DNA of 64,000 bases from Paenibacillus sp. 32352 (GCF_002042965.1 NZ_MZNT01000012.1:62001-126000), one strand, 5' to 3'. Positions 1 through 11,177 are shown, counted from the stretch's first letter. A program made the numbers and translations. The notes: generated from the sequence alone by a model not told the origin.

Positions 1-927
1 GAAATCTATATCGGCGATAAGCTGGTGAACCATCTGCCCCCGAAGGACAGGGATATTGCCATGGTGTTTCAAAACTATGCGTTATATCCAAATCTCACGG
101 TGTATGAAAATATCGCTTTCGGTCTCCGAATGCGGAAGGTACAGAAGCACGTCATCGATCAAAGTGTGAAAAAGGCCGCAAGGGTGCTGGAAATCGAACA
201 ATACCTGGACCGTAGACCTAGGGAATTGTCAGGAGGCCAAAGGCAGCGTGTCGCGTTAGGGCGTGCGATCGTCCGCAATCCGAAAGTATTTCTCATGGAT
301 GAGCCATTATCCAACCTAGACGCGAAACTGCGCGCGCAAATGCGTACGGAGATCATCAAGCTGCACAAGTCGCTGGACGTTACCTTCATCTATGTAACGC
401 ATGATCAGGTGGAGGCCATGACGATGGGGGACCGGATTGTTGTCATGAAGGACGGCATTATCCAGCAGGTGGATACGCCGGAGGTCATTTACCGTTATCC
501 GAGCAATACATTTGTCGCCAGCTTTATCGGATCGCCCCAGATGAATTTTCTCACAGGACGCATCGTTGAGAACGTTCCAGGAAGGCTGGAGTTCTCCACC
601 TCAAGGTTCTCGCTGGAAATTCCGCCTGAGACGGCTAGTATACTGCTCAAGCATAAGCAATTGAACCGGACGGTTACGCTGGGGCTGCGGCCTGAGTATA
701 TCAGTCTGGAGGGGCTCTATTCCGACACGCTCCTGGTCGGCCGCTGCAAGCTGAGCGAGTTAATGGGCGCCGATCGTTTCCTGCATTTAGATATCGGACA
801 GGATAAGCTGCTGATTGTCCGCGTGAACTCCCAGTTTCAATACAAGGACAATGAAAGTGTGCGAATTTCACCTGATATGAACAAAGCGCTATTCTTCCAC
901 ATCGATACTGGCGATAGACTAAAATAG
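1..927 (+). CDS. Sugar ABC transporter ATP-binding protein (MsmX/UgpC/MalK type), 5' end cut off
   Basis: The gene enters from the left edge; the frame is already open at base 1, so the Walker A segment and true start lie outside. Visible parts in order are the Q-loop region ([10 protein letters not shown]), the ABC signature [14 protein letters not shown], Walker B with D-loop ([15 protein letters not shown]), the H-loop ([10 protein letters not shown]), and a C-terminal TOBE/OB-fold half of about 120 residues typical of MalK-like ATPases. Such ATPases energise CUT1 sugar importers at the inner face of the membrane, and one ATPase often serves several importers. It is followed directly by a binding protein and permeases, so it probably drives them. 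Family assignment is firm; substrate is unknown. Confidence 0.95.
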   Translation, partial: EIYIGDKLVNHLPPKDRDIAMVFQNYALYPNLTVYENIAFGLRMRKVQKHVIDQSVKKAARVLEIEQYLDRRPRELSGGQRQRVALGRAIVRNPKVFLMDEPLSNLDAKLRAQMRTEIIKLHKSLDVTFIYVTHDQVEAMTMGDRIVVMKDGIIQQVDTPEVIYRYPSNTFVASFIGSPQMNFLTGRIVENVPGRLEFSTSRFSLEIPPETASILLKHKQLNRTVTLGLRPEYISLEGLYSDTLLVGRCKLSELMGADRFLHLDIGQDKLLIVRVNSQFQYKDNESVRISPDMNKALFFHIDTGDRLK

Positions 928-965
928 GCGCTCGATCAGCGTATGGAAGAAAGGGGGGTACCATA

Positions 966-3956
966 TTGTTCATCAATCGATTTCACCGTTCCCGGACTCT
1001 TAGATGCCGGACGCTTCTGCTGCTATCCGCCTTGCTGGCGATCTTGGGCCTTCCACTCTCGATTAGAAGCGGCCTTCCGGTTTACGCTGCCGAGCCTAAG
1101 TCAACACAGCCCACGAAGTCGTCTATCCAGCAGGGGCAGGCCGCCGGAAATGACCCGTTAACGGAACCCTATTATGCGTCCGTGTTGAAGACGTGGCAGG
1201 AGCAAAATATTCCGAACGCGAAGTCTGACGTCGCCATCCGTGCCACCACGCCTTCTGCCCAGTCGGATCCCGGCTCGACCGCAAGAGGCAGCCTGGAGGG
1301 CAAGCCGGATGTGCTGCTGTGGAAAGGAAGCCAGGCAAGCTGGATCGAGTACCAATTCCAGGTTCCCGCCGCAGGCTTGTATGAAATACATGCCTCGTAT
1401 CATCCGCTACCTGGGAACGGCGTCGGGAATCCGATCGTATGGGATGTTGCGTTGGATGGCAGACGTCCGTTTCGAGAAGCCTCTTCGATCACGTTGTACC
1501 GCGAGTGGACTGATGCCCGTCCGATCCTCAAGAATGAAGATGGGGATGAGGTGCGCCCTCGTTCATACGAACTCGCCACGTGGCGCGTCAAGCCGTTCAT
1601 TGACTCCGAGGGGGCCTATGCCGAGCCGATAAAATGGTATTTTACCGCAGGCTCCCATACGCTGAGGATTAACGGGCTGGAACCGGTCGCGCTGGAAGAG
1701 CTTCGGCTTGTTCCCCCGCAGAAAATCTACACTTACCGTGAAGTGTCCGCATCCTATCCATTAACGCCACCCGTTCAGGCACGGGTATTAACACTGCAGG
1801 CGGAGGATTTAGCGTATAAAAATGATACATCGATCAAATTATTTTACGATACCGATCCCCGCACCGTTCCTGAGTCCAGGGGAAGGATCACGTATAACAC
1901 GGTCGGCGGCAGAAGATGGCTGTATCAGAATCAGGAAATAGTCTGGAGCTTCGACGTACCGGAATCCGGCAAATACAAGCTGGCGCTGCGTTCGCTGCAA
2001 AATGCCATCGCGCAAAAATCATCCTTCCGGAGTATTCGCATTGACGGGAAGACACCATTTCGCGAGCTGCTGGACTACAGGTTTCCATACAGCTCCGGCT
2101 GGAAAGGAACGGTCCTTCAGCAGGAAAACGGAACGCCGTTTGAATTTTATTTGACCAAGGGTACACACGAGCTGTCGATGGCGGTCAACCATGCCCCCAT
2201 CAAGCCGGTGCTGCTCGGGATTGATGATTTGTCCGGCCAGCTGCGCTTGATCGAGCAGGATCTGCGGCTATTGACCGGTGGATTGGTGGATAGGAACAGG
2301 ACATGGAAGGTCGCGGAGGACCTTCCCGATTTGCCGGATCGGCTCGAGAAGGCCATAAGTTCGCTGCTGTCTCTATCGGCTGCGCTTCAGCAGATCAACG
2401 GGAACAAGGACAGTATTAGTCAGGGGCTGGCTACCTCGGCACAGGACCTTCGCACGCTGCTTGGGAAAATCGATGATGTGCCCTATTACGCGGATCAAAT
2501 CACAAGCATGAACCAGAAGATTAGCAATTTTATCGATACGTTGCTGCAGCAGCCGCTGCAGCTCGATGAAATCTACATAGCCCCTTCGGAGGAACGTTTT
2601 CCAAAAATGGAGGCATCGTGGTTCTCCGAGGCTGTAGGCTCGATCAAAAACTTCTTTTACTCGTTCCAAGATCGAGACAGCCTCAACAACTTAGACGATC
2701 GCGTCTTGAACGTTTGGGTTCAGCGGGGGCGGGATTACGTTGACCAGCTGCAGCAGCTGGCGGATGAGCGGTTCACCCCAGATACCGGAATTAAGGTGAA
2801 GGTCAATCTACTGCCTACGCCGCAACTGCTGCTGATGTCCAATGCCGCTGGCGTGCAGCCGGATGTGGCACTGGGCCTCACGCAAGATCTGCCGGTTGAT
2901 TACGCGATCCGCGGGAGTGTAGCTGATTTATCGAAATTTCCGGGCTTTCAGGAGCTTTATAACCAATTCAGTCCAGGGTCCTGGCTTCCGTTTTATTATG
3001 ACAAGGGCTTCTATGCGATTCCTGAAACGCAGTCGTTTCTAGTGTTGTTTTACCGCAAGGACATTTTGGAGCAGCTTGGGCTGAAGGTACCGCAGACATG
3101 GGCGGACGTCACAGCCATGCTGCCGACACTGCAGCGGAATTCGCTTAATTTCTATCTTAACAGTAGGGATTATACGCCCTTCTTTTATCAAAACCATTCC
3201 GATTTCTTTGAGCAAACCGGGCTAGGGACAGCACTGGATTCACCGCAAAGCTTCAAATCGTTCAAACAGTGGACCGATTTGTTTACCACTTATGCCCTAG
3301 AGAAAGAAGTACCGAGCTTCTACCAGCATTTTCGCAGAGGGACGATGCCGATTGGCGTCTCCGACTACAATATGTACGTTCAGCTGGCCGCAGCTGCTCC
3401 AGAGCTGAACGGGAGATGGGGAATAGCCGAGATCCCGGGCATCAAGCAGCCTGACGGCACGATTGAACGGTGGGCCGGAGGCGGTCAGCGAACGGGCGTT
3501 ATTTTCGAGGCTTCCAAGAAGAAGGATCAGGCTTGGGAGTTCTTAAAATGGTGGGTGTCTGCAGACGTCCAGGCACAATACGGTAATGATATCGAGGCAG
3601 TAAACGGCGTTGCTTTCCGCTGGAATACGTCTAACGTCGATGCATTCGCCCGGCTTCCGTGGAAGCGGGAAGACGCGCGCGTCATTCTGGAGCAGTGGCG
3701 TTGGTATAAGGACGTTCCCAATCTCCCCGGAGGTTACTTTATGGAGCGCGAGCTTCGGAATGCGTGGCTCAGGTCCGTCGTAGACGGGATAAACTACCGT
3801 TCCTCGCTGGAGACAGCGGTACTCGATATCAATCGGGAGCTTCGGCGCAAGCAGCAGGAGTTCGGCTATGTGGACCCCGGAGGACAAACGATTAAAACGC
3901 TCGATTTGCCGGTAGTGAGTCAGCCTTGGGAAGGAGTGAACCGTTATGTTCGATAG
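966..3956 (+). CDS. Very large secreted solute-binding protein with N-terminal carbohydrate-binding-like domains
   Basis: The protein is 996 residues; CUT1 binding proteins are usually 420-560. The TTG start is chosen because a GGGGGG-rich Shine-Dalgarno lies 8-15 bases upstream. Residues 1-42 form a signal peptide ending near VYAAEP, with no lipobox cysteine. Two beta-rich segments (about 115-245 and 275-420) read like carbohydrate-binding modules, with phrases such as [20 protein letters not shown] and [19 protein letters not shown] linker rich in Leu and Gln follows, and from about residue 585 a family-1 extracellular solute-binding domain runs to the end. Its last 11 bases overlap the next gene. 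It is probably the capture protein for the adjoining permeases, perhaps for a polymeric glycan. The module reading is by eye. Confidence 0.88.
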   Translation: MFINRFHRSRTLRCRTLLLLSALLAILGLPLSIRSGLPVYAAEPKSTQPTKSSIQQGQAAGNDPLTEPYYASVLKTWQEQNIPNAKSDVAIRATTPSAQSDPGSTARGSLEGKPDVLLWKGSQASWIEYQFQVPAAGLYEIHASYHPLPGNGVGNPIVWDVALDGRRPFREASSITLYREWTDARPILKNEDGDEVRPRSYELATWRVKPFIDSEGAYAEPIKWYFTAGSHTLRINGLEPVALEELRLVPPQKIYTYREVSASYPLTPPVQARVLTLQAEDLAYKNDTSIKLFYDTDPRTVPESRGRITYNTVGGRRWLYQNQEIVWSFDVPESGKYKLALRSLQNAIAQKSSFRSIRIDGKTPFRELLDYRFPYSSGWKGTVLQQENGTPFEFYLTKGTHELSMAVNHAPIKPVLLGIDDLSGQLRLIEQDLRLLTGGLVDRNRTWKVAEDLPDLPDRLEKAISSLLSLSAALQQINGNKDSISQGLATSAQDLRTLLGKIDDVPYYADQITSMNQKISNFIDTLLQQPLQLDEIYIAPSEERFPKMEASWFSEAVGSIKNFFYSFQDRDSLNNLDDRVLNVWVQRGRDYVDQLQQLADERFTPDTGIKVKVNLLPTPQLLLMSNAAGVQPDVALGLTQDLPVDYAIRGSVADLSKFPGFQELYNQFSPGSWLPFYYDKGFYAIPETQSFLVLFYRKDILEQLGLKVPQTWADVTAMLPTLQRNSLNFYLNSRDYTPFFYQNHSDFFEQTGLGTALDSPQSFKSFKQWTDLFTTYALEKEVPSFYQHFRRGTMPIGVSDYNMYVQLAAAAPELNGRWGIAEIPGIKQPDGTIERWAGGGQRTGVIFEASKKKDQAWEFLKWWVSADVQAQYGNDIEAVNGVAFRWNTSNVDAFARLPWKREDARVILEQWRWYKDVPNLPGGYFMERELRNAWLRSVVDGINYRSSLETAVLDINRELRRKQQEFGYVDPGGQTIKTLDLPVVSQPWEGVNRYVR

Positions 3957-4947
3957 AACGTCGCGAATTCCGTTGAATACCGCGCCGACATCAGCTGCTG
4001 CACCCAAGTCCAAAGCCCGTTCGCGGGTTCGGAACAACGCGCGGGGGCTGCTCGCGCTCCTATGGGCGCACCGTTTTTCTTATTTGTTCGTCGCTCCGTT
4101 CATGCTCAGTTTTATCACATTCATTCTAATTCCGGTTCTGGCAGCAATCGGACTCAGCTTCACGTATTTCAATGCGATTCAACGGCCACATTTTATTGGT
4201 TGGCAAAACTATCAGTATTTGCTGTCGCAGGATTTGCTCTTCTTGAAATATGCGCTGCCTAACACATTTCAATTCGCATTGCTAGTGGGCCCCGGGGGGT
4301 ATATTGCCGCATTTTTGCTAGCCTGGCTCATTTCCCAGCTTCCAGGTACACTGCGCAAGTGGTTCGCACTTGCCATGTATACCCCGTCGTTGACTGTTGG
4401 AATCGCAATGTCGATTGTTTGGCTGCCGATGCTGACCGGGGACCGGATCGGCTACTTGAACAGCATTCTGCTTCAACTAGGCTTAATCGATGTGCCCAAA
4501 TTGTGGGTGACCGACAAAGATTACTTGATGAATTCGATGGTCGTCGTGACACTCTGGTCAAGCATGGGGGTCGGTTTTCTTGCGATGCTGGCCGGCATTC
4601 TGAACGTGAACAAGGAACTGTATGAAGCGGGCAAGCTTGACGGTATCGGCAGCCGGCTGCAGGAAATCTGGTATATTACGATTCCGTCTATGAAGCCGCA
4701 GATGCTGTTTGGGGCAATCATGGCCATTGTATCTACGTTCAAGGCAGGCGCCATCGGAGTAGAGTTGTCGGGCTTGAATCCGACGCCCGAATATGCAGGT
4801 CATTTGATAATTAACCATATCGACGACTACGGCTTTATCCGTTTCGAGATGGGCTATGCGGCCGCAATTTCTGTATTCTTGCTCATTCTGATGTATTTGT
4901 CCAACCGGCTGAGCTGGAGCTTATTCGGTCCCAAGGAGGGCGAGTAA
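3946..4947 (+). CDS. CUT1 sugar ABC transporter permease (MalF/UgpA type)
   Basis: A 333-residue membrane protein with a basic N-terminal tail followed by about six hydrophobic spans. The cytoplasmic EAA loop that docks on the ATPase is visible as [21 protein letters not shown] at about 225-245. The ATG start overlaps the end of the binding-protein gene and is preceded by GGAAGGAG. The stop codon overlaps the start of the second permease (TAATG), so the two are translationally coupled and probably form a heterodimer. Class is certain; substrate cannot be read from sequence. Confidence 0.93.
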   Translation: MFDRTSRIPLNTAPTSAAAPKSKARSRVRNNARGLLALLWAHRFSYLFVAPFMLSFITFILIPVLAAIGLSFTYFNAIQRPHFIGWQNYQYLLSQDLLFLKYALPNTFQFALLVGPGGYIAAFLLAWLISQLPGTLRKWFALAMYTPSLTVGIAMSIVWLPMLTGDRIGYLNSILLQLGLIDVPKLWVTDKDYLMNSMVVVTLWSSMGVGFLAMLAGILNVNKELYEAGKLDGIGSRLQEIWYITIPSMKPQMLFGAIMAIVSTFKAGAIGVELSGLNPTPEYAGHLIINHIDDYGFIRFEMGYAAAISVFLLILMYLSNRLSWSLFGPKEGE

Positions 4948-5864
4948 TGAAGCGGATGGTTTTTTCTACAAGCTGGCCCAAGGTCAAAGCCTGGAAGCAT
5001 GTGAAGCGTCTCACCGGAACGGGTCGAATGGATGCCTTTCAAAAAGTGATTATCACCATCATGGTGCTGCTCTCTCTTTTCATGCTGCTTCCTATCGTGT
5101 ATATCATCAATCATGCGCTCAAGCCTTATCATGAGCTCTTTGTTTATCCTCCGAATTTCATTGTCAGAGAGCCTACGTTCCAGAATTTTATTGAGTTGTT
5201 CCTAGTGGCCGCGAATTCAACCGTTCCGATGTCCCGGTACTTGTTCAACAGCGCGATCATTACGGTGGCCGGGGTTGTGGGCGTAACAATAGTCAGTGCG
5301 ATGTGCGCGTATCCGATTTCCAAGCTAAAGTTTCCGGGGCATAAAGCGATGTTCTCACTCATTCTGCTGACGCTGATGTTCGCTCCGGAGGTTATGCAGA
5401 TTCCGCGGTATTTGGTAGTAAGCCATCTAGGTATCATGAATACGTACTGGGGGCATATATTACCACTGCTCGCCATGCCGGTCGGTGTATTTTTACTTAA
5501 GCAGTTTATTGATCAGCTGCCAAATGACCTGCTCGAAGCTGCCAGAATAGATGGTGCCAGTGAGTATATTATATTTTTGCGCATCGTCATTCCAGTCTGC
5601 ATGCCCGCCGTAGCTACAGTAGCTATTTTGACCTTTCAGAGCGCATGGGGTAACGTGGAGACTTCCTCCTTGTTCATGCAGGACGATAATATGAAGAACT
5701 TTCCGTTCTTTCTGAGTACCCTAACGAGCAACCAAGCCAATCTCGTGGCCCGTCAGGGGGCGGCAGCTGCGGCGGCGCTCATCATGTTCGTGCCGAACCT
5801 GCTCATTTTCTTGTTTTTGCAGGGAAAAGTGATTGCAACCATGGCCCATTCGGGGATCAAATAA
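4947..5864 (+). CDS. CUT1 sugar ABC transporter permease (MalG/UgpE type)
   Basis: A 305-residue inner-membrane protein, the expected length for a MalG-like subunit. The EAA loop reads EAARIDGASEYIIFLRIVIP at about 195-215. Start overlaps the previous permease stop, with AAGGAGGG just upstream inside that gene. It pairs with the upstream permease to form the translocation channel. The downstream gene begins 20 bases later, so transcription probably continues. Confidence 0.94.
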   Translation: MKRMVFSTSWPKVKAWKHVKRLTGTGRMDAFQKVIITIMVLLSLFMLLPIVYIINHALKPYHELFVYPPNFIVREPTFQNFIELFLVAANSTVPMSRYLFNSAIITVAGVVGVTIVSAMCAYPISKLKFPGHKAMFSLILLTLMFAPEVMQIPRYLVVSHLGIMNTYWGHILPLLAMPVGVFLLKQFIDQLPNDLLEAARIDGASEYIIFLRIVIPVCMPAVATVAILTFQSAWGNVETSSLFMQDDNMKNFPFFLSTLTSNQANLVARQGAAAAAALIMFVPNLLIFLFLQGKVIATMAHSGIK

Positions 5865-5884
5865 AAAGAGAGGAGGACATTCGT

Positions 5885-8026
5885 TTGCGCTTCATTCATA
5901 AGAGACTGCTTCTCTCGATTTCAGTACTATCCGTGCTCTCGGCGTTACTCTTAGGGCCAGGTACCGTTGCGGCCGATACCCCATACAGCACGAATTATAA
6001 AGACAGCTACGATCAGCTCGTCTGGACTCAGCCGGCCTACAATCCGGCTGGAGCGCTAGGGCGCGAGATTTACATCCCTGATCCACAGAAGCCCGGACAT
6101 CTGCTGTTCTCACCACTCAAACAGCCGCAGGATCTTTTTATTGATGTGAAGGATCAAATTTACATTGCGGACACGGGAAACAATCGGATCATTCATCTGG
6201 ATGAAAAAGGTAAGCTGATCCGCATCATTGACTTGAAAGAAAGCCCATTAAATAAGCCGCAAGGGCTGTATGTTGACGATGAAGGGCAAGTCTATATCGC
6301 AGATACTGGGAATAAACGGGTCGTGCTGCTGAATAAGGATGGGAAGCTCATCCGTGAGTACAAGCGGCCAAATTCCAAGTTTTTACCAGATTCCTTCAAG
6401 TATGATCCGGTGAAGCTGGTCGTGGACAAACGCGGATATTTGTACATCACAGTGCTTGGCGGCTACCAGGGGCTAATACAGCTGGATTCGGAAGGAGAAT
6501 TCCAAGGCTTCTTCGGCGCCAACACGACCAGCTTCTCGATGCTCGATATGTTCAAGAGGATAATCTACTCCCGGGAAATGTACCAGAAAGAGATCAGCAA
6601 GCTTCCGGGTTCGATTGCTAGTGTCGCGATCGACAAAGATGGATTGATCTATACTACTTCCACCGATGTGGTCAATCGGCAGATCAAGAAGTTGAATATT
6701 GCAGGGCAGGATCAGTTGACGAGCAAGGGGGATTTCTCCACAGGGAATGTGAAGACGGAGTATGGCGAAGTGGCCTTCCTTGATTTTAACAACCGGGTAC
6801 CCGTCCTATCCGATCTAACTGTAGACGGAGACGGCAACATTACCGCGATCGATTCCAAACGCAAGGTCGTAAATCAATACGACAGCTCCGGTAATTTGCT
6901 GTTCTTCTGGTGGGGGGATGACACCACGGTAAGCACTCAATTAGGTATGGTTAAGACGCCGACGGCGATCGCCAGCAATTCCCGGGACGAGCTGTTCATT
7001 CTGGACGGGGAGAACAATTTGGTACAGCACTTCCAGATATCGGAATTCGGTGCGCTTGTTCATCAAGCAAACCATCTGACACAGGAAGGCAAATACGTGG
7101 AAAGTGAAGCCCCGTGGTCCGAGGTGTACCGGCTGAACAACTACTATACACCGGCTATCGTCGGCCTAGCGAAGGCAGCCTATAAGAAAGGAGATTATGA
7201 ACAGGCGCAGGAGCTGTTCCTGAAAGCCGGCCATGCGCAGGGCTATTCCGATGCCTTCTGGCAGAACCGTCTGCTCTGGTTCCAGCAGCACTTCGGTGCA
7301 GTAGCGAATACGGTCTTGATTGCGGTAACTGTGCTTGTACCGGCAGGCAAATGGGTAGGAAGAAGCGGCTGGGCGGACCGCTTACAGCGTCGAAGACGGA
7401 GCCGGTTTCCGCTGGCCGGACAGCTTGCCCAAGCCTTTTACATCCTGCGCCATCCGATTGAAGGCTTCAGCGCGATGCGGTACGACGAAAAGGCAGGGTG
7501 GCTTAGCAGCTCCATTCTGCTCCTGCTGGGGCTGGGCTCGTTCTGCGTTATGCGAGCGGGAATCAGTTTTATTTTTAACCCCGAGGTATTCCTGGATGTC
7601 AACCTTCTAGCGGTGATCGTGCAGTTCCTGGTCATCTGGTTCGGCTGGATCGTTGCCAACTATTTGATCAGCTCGATTTATCGGGGGGAAGGCCGGTTCC
7701 GGGATGTCGTCTATGGCAGTGCTTATGCTACCTTTCCGCTGGTCTTGGTGGGCCTGCCCTTGACGATCATTTCGAACGTCATGACATTGAACGAAGGCTC
7801 TATTTACCATTTTCTGTACTACGGATTGTTTGTCTGGATCGGCCTTCTGCTGTTTTGGAAGGTACAGAGTCTGCAAAATTATTCGGTAGGCGAGACGGTG
7901 ATCAACCTCGGCTTATCCGCATTTACGATGCTGGTATGTGGGGTGCTCATCTTTATTACGGTGGGGCTAACGAAAGAGCTTCTAGATTTCTTCTACTCAA
8001 TTTACCAGGAGGTGTCAGTAAGATGA
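5885..8026 (+). CDS. NHL-repeat / TPR / Yip1-domain membrane protein
   Basis: A 713-residue multi-domain protein from a TTG start behind AGAGGAGGAC. Residues 1-30 are a signal sequence. Residues about 75-380 carry NHL beta-propeller blades, with repeated phrases such as QDLFIDVKDQIYIADTGNNRI and QGLYVDDEGQVYIADTGNKRV. Residues about 405-450 look like a TPR-type helical pair (KAAYKKGDYEQAQELFLKAG). The C-terminal third (about 525-705) is a Yip1-like domain with about five membrane spans. The propeller should face outside. NHL propellers bind ligands or peptides in other systems; the role here is unknown. It is embedded between transporter genes and overlaps the next gene by ATGA, so it probably acts with the glycan uptake system. 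Confidence 0.85.
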   Translation: MRFIHKRLLLSISVLSVLSALLLGPGTVAADTPYSTNYKDSYDQLVWTQPAYNPAGALGREIYIPDPQKPGHLLFSPLKQPQDLFIDVKDQIYIADTGNNRIIHLDEKGKLIRIIDLKESPLNKPQGLYVDDEGQVYIADTGNKRVVLLNKDGKLIREYKRPNSKFLPDSFKYDPVKLVVDKRGYLYITVLGGYQGLIQLDSEGEFQGFFGANTTSFSMLDMFKRIIYSREMYQKEISKLPGSIASVAIDKDGLIYTTSTDVVNRQIKKLNIAGQDQLTSKGDFSTGNVKTEYGEVAFLDFNNRVPVLSDLTVDGDGNITAIDSKRKVVNQYDSSGNLLFFWWGDDTTVSTQLGMVKTPTAIASNSRDELFILDGENNLVQHFQISEFGALVHQANHLTQEGKYVESEAPWSEVYRLNNYYTPAIVGLAKAAYKKGDYEQAQELFLKAGHAQGYSDAFWQNRLLWFQQHFGAVANTVLIAVTVLVPAGKWVGRSGWADRLQRRRRSRFPLAGQLAQAFYILRHPIEGFSAMRYDEKAGWLSSSILLLLGLGSFCVMRAGISFIFNPEVFLDVNLLAVIVQFLVIWFGWIVANYLISSIYRGEGRFRDVVYGSAYATFPLVLVGLPLTIISNVMTLNEGSIYHFLYYGLFVWIGLLLFWKVQSLQNYSVGETVINLGLSAFTMLVCGVLIFITVGLTKELLDFFYSIYQEVSVR

Positions 8027-10314
8027 AGCGCAAACAAGTCGTCATGATTTCCGCCATTCTGCTGGCTATTCTTCTGACGGTAGGACTCCTTACGAATGGC
8101 AATACGGGAGGCACGCTACTCGCTGCGGATCCTCCGGCAGGCACAGAAGCTGGGGCGGGTACACAAGCTGCAGCCATTGTCTCCCAGACTGCAACCGGAA
8201 CCGGTTCGCCGAAGCTGGCGCTGCCGGAAGAAGCCGGCTTCCGGCTCTCGGCGGAATCGGAGGGGCTGAGATTGTGGGTGGATGACAAAACAGCCCATTT
8301 TAAGGTGGAGCAGAAAAGCACGGGGCAGGTGTGGCGATCGTATCCAGACCCCGAGCACTGGCCCCGGGAGACTATTACCGGAACCTGGCGTAACAATCTG
8401 ATGTCGCCGATTATGCTGGAATATATCGATACCTCCAATTCCAAATCGCAAGCGAAGACGATCAGCTGGCTAGAGGATAAAGGTGCTCTTGAGAGCTTTC
8501 AGTTGACGCCTGCGGGCTTTAAGGTGACCTTCAACTTTACCGTAACCGGATTCAAAATCCCTATCGAGGTGCGGCTTCGTGAAGATTACGTGGAAACGGC
8601 CGTCGACGATAAGAACATCGGGGAAGGCAAGCTCAGCCTGCTGAATGTGAAGCTGTATCCATTATTCGGAGCCGAGCCTTACGAAGAGAAGCAAGAGGGC
8701 TACATCCTGCTTCCGGATGGAGCGGGGGCGCTCATCCGGTTCAAGCCGAATCAGGCGAATGATAAATCGGTCTACCGTGCCAGTGTATACGGGAACGACG
8801 ACGCCTTCTTCAATGAAAAGACCGGCCGCAATGCGCTTCGTCTGCCGGTGTTCGGCATCAAAGCAGGTCCGCAGGCTTTTGTCGGTGTGATGGTATCGGG
8901 TGAAGAGTATGGCAAGCTGTTCGCTTCGCCAACGGGAGCGTACGGCCAATACAATTGGGTAACACCCGAGTGGACGTACCGGCTCAAATATTTTCAGAGC
9001 ACGAGCAAGAAGGGACCCAATGGCTTCTTTACCTACAACAAAGAGCGGTTCACCGCTCCTGAACGGGCAACCCGGTACTATTTGCTCGATCCGGAGAAAA
9101 GCGATTATGCCGGGATGGCGGAGAAGTACCGCAATTTCCTGATCAAGGAAAAAGGACTTCAACCACTCACTCCAAAGAACGGTGATGTGCCGTTCTATGC
9201 AGATATCATCGGTGCCGACGTTAAGCAGGGTCTCATGTGGGATAAATATCTGAAAGGAACGACGACCACAGAGGCTGCAGAGCTTGTGCAAACACTGCTG
9301 AACCAAGGCATCCGTAACCTCACGGTGCAATATGCAGGCTGGCAGACGGGGGGCTACAGTGCGTTCGGCGGGCTGTTCCCGGTCGACTCCCGGCTCGGCG
9401 GCAATGAAGGCATGCGCCAATTCATCCAGTTTGCTCATTCCAAGAACGTACCCGTTTATTTAACAGCGAATTACACGCTGAACAATACGGGGAGGGACGG
9501 GTTCTGGCCGGCGTTCGACGGCCTGCGCGATTTATCGGGGACCATCGTAGAATATGAGAACCCCTCCAACCACGAGATGACAACGCGAGTAAGCCCGCGC
9601 CTAACAGCAAAAACCGCTGAAGAAGATTTGAACCGGTTCAAGTCGCTGGGAGCGGACGGCATCTATTTCAACGAAGGTATAGGGCAGCTGTTGAGCAGCG
9701 ATTACAACGAACGCTACAAGGCCAATCGCAGTGCTGCACTTCAGCTTCAGCGTGAAGTTCTCCAGCAGACCAAAACGGCGCTTGGCGGAGTCAGCGTAGA
9801 GGATGCCAACCTGTACGCATGGGATCAAACTGCTCATATACATAAAATGGCGGATTCGTTCTCTCACGATATTTTCGTAGATGAATCAGTACCGTTCCTG
9901 CAGATCGTGCTGCACGGCCTGGTCACCTATTCCTTGGAATGGTCCAACCTGCGGGAGCAATACCGCGCTGACTTCCTACGCAGCATTGAGCTCGGAGCCT
10001 ATCCCTCGTATGTATTTACGAGCGCACCGTCCGGCAGCTTGAAGGGGGCCTTCTCCATCTGGTACTACAGCATGGATTATAGAGAATGGCTTGCCCATGC
10101 GGCAGCAGAATATAAACGCTTTAACGAGGCACTCGGGGATGTTCAGGATCAGGTGATTGTCGGACATCGTACGCTTGCATCCGGAGTCAAGGAAACGGAA
10201 TATGCCGGAGGCAAAAGAATTATCGTGAATTACAATGCGGAGCCGTATGTTCAAGGGGATCTCCGTGTTCCTGGTAAGGACTTTATCGTGCAGAGAGGAG
10301 GGGAGCGTTCATGA
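8023..10314 (+). CDS. DUF5696-type secreted protein, glycoside-hydrolase-like
   Basis: The frame is open further upstream, but the ATG at 8023 is preferred: it has CAGGAGGTG 8 bases upstream, overlaps the previous stop as ATGA, and begins a clean signal anchor (KQVVMISAILLAILLTVGLL). That gives 763 residues. The N-terminal half (about 90-340) is beta-rich. The C-terminal half reads like a TIM barrel, with phrases such as GIRNLTVQYAGWQTGGYSAFGG, GADGIYFNEGIG and DSFSHDIFVDESVPFLQ. This resembles proteins labelled DUF5696 that sit beside CUT1 transporters in Paenibacillus. The candidate acidic residues in the barrel (FNEG, DESVP) would suit a glycosidase, but no activity is established by the sequence. 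Confidence 0.8.
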   Translation: MKRKQVVMISAILLAILLTVGLLTNGNTGGTLLAADPPAGTEAGAGTQAAAIVSQTATGTGSPKLALPEEAGFRLSAESEGLRLWVDDKTAHFKVEQKSTGQVWRSYPDPEHWPRETITGTWRNNLMSPIMLEYIDTSNSKSQAKTISWLEDKGALESFQLTPAGFKVTFNFTVTGFKIPIEVRLREDYVETAVDDKNIGEGKLSLLNVKLYPLFGAEPYEEKQEGYILLPDGAGALIRFKPNQANDKSVYRASVYGNDDAFFNEKTGRNALRLPVFGIKAGPQAFVGVMVSGEEYGKLFASPTGAYGQYNWVTPEWTYRLKYFQSTSKKGPNGFFTYNKERFTAPERATRYYLLDPEKSDYAGMAEKYRNFLIKEKGLQPLTPKNGDVPFYADIIGADVKQGLMWDKYLKGTTTTEAAELVQTLLNQGIRNLTVQYAGWQTGGYSAFGGLFPVDSRLGGNEGMRQFIQFAHSKNVPVYLTANYTLNNTGRDGFWPAFDGLRDLSGTIVEYENPSNHEMTTRVSPRLTAKTAEEDLNRFKSLGADGIYFNEGIGQLLSSDYNERYKANRSAALQLQREVLQQTKTALGGVSVEDANLYAWDQTAHIHKMADSFSHDIFVDESVPFLQIVLHGLVTYSLEWSNLREQYRADFLRSIELGAYPSYVFTSAPSGSLKGAFSIWYYSMDYREWLAHAAAEYKRFNEALGDVQDQVIVGHRTLASGVKETEYAGGKRIIVNYNAEPYVQGDLRVPGKDFIVQRGGERS

Positions 10315-11177
10315 GAAGGCTTAATCTGCATGATTCGACGCTGCGCAAATGGGAAGGCGCCTTATTCATCTCGCCGTGGATTCTCGGATTCTACGCGTTC
10401 GTCGCCTTCCCCCTCGGCTTTTCGCTTTACATGAGCTTCCACCGAGTGAAAGTGACGGTAGGCGGCATCGAAACGACGCCTAATGGTTTCGATTATTATA
10501 AGGAAATCTTATTTGCCGACGGCGGGCTGCTGTATGACGATTTGATTCCATTCCTGAGGGAAGCGGTCATCATGATACCGGTTATTATTATTTTTTCTAT
10601 GTTGATCGCCATATTACTGAACCAAAAGTTCTGGGGCAGGACACTGTTCCGGATCATCTTCTTTCTACCGGTCATTTTCTCGTCCGGACAGATCGTACTG
10701 GAGTTTATCAAGCAGGGTGAAGGCTCGCTGGCCTTCATTGAATCGCTGCGTCTCAGCGCGTATGTGGCGGAGTATGTGCCTAAGAGCTGGGTAGAGCCTA
10801 TCAATCACGTTATCAGCTCCTTCGTTCTTGTGCTTTGGTACTCGGGTGTGCAGATCCTGATCTTTCTGGCTGGAAGACAGACGATTTCCTCTTCCGTGTA
10901 TGAGGCGGCTCGGATTGACGGAGCAGATCCGTGGAATACCTTTTGGAAGATTACGCTGCCGGGACTTATTCCGTTTATTTTTTTGAATTTGATTTTTACG
11001 GTCGTCGATTTATTTACCTTCCCGAGCAATCCGATTATCAGCAAGGTGACGACGGCCAACTACGGCTTGTCCAGCGCACTCGCGTGGATCTATTTCATGA
11101 TCGTCCTCACCTTTATCGGACTCGTGCTGTTCCTGTTCAGCAGGGTTGACAAAGCATTCGGAGGAAAGCGCAGATAA
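10311..11177 (+). CDS. Second CUT1 sugar ABC transporter permease (MalF type)
   Basis: A 288-residue permease starting with an ATG that overlaps the preceding stop (ATGA) behind AGGAGGGGAG. Six hydrophobic spans are visible; the EAA loop reads EAARIDGADPWNTFWKITLP at about 195-215. It is distinct from the permease at 3946. This operon therefore encodes two different permease pairs, which suggests either two importers sharing the upstream ATPase or a split system. Confidence 0.93.
   Translation: MRRLNLHDSTLRKWEGALFISPWILGFYAFVAFPLGFSLYMSFHRVKVTVGGIETTPNGFDYYKEILFADGGLLYDDLIPFLREAVIMIPVIIIFSMLIAILLNQKFWGRTLFRIIFFLPVIFSSGQIVLEFIKQGEGSLAFIESLRLSAYVAEYVPKSWVEPINHVISSFVLVLWYSGVQILIFLAGRQTISSSVYEAARIDGADPWNTFWKITLPGLIPFIFLNLIFTVVDLFTFPSNPIISKVTTANYGLSSALAWIYFMIVLTFIGLVLFLFSRVDKAFGGKRR

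Noticed and set aside
8662-9438. Long 258-codon open frame on the - strand inside the DUF5696 gene
   Set aside because: It is the mirror frame of a well-supported gene, has no ribosome binding site and no recognisable domain.
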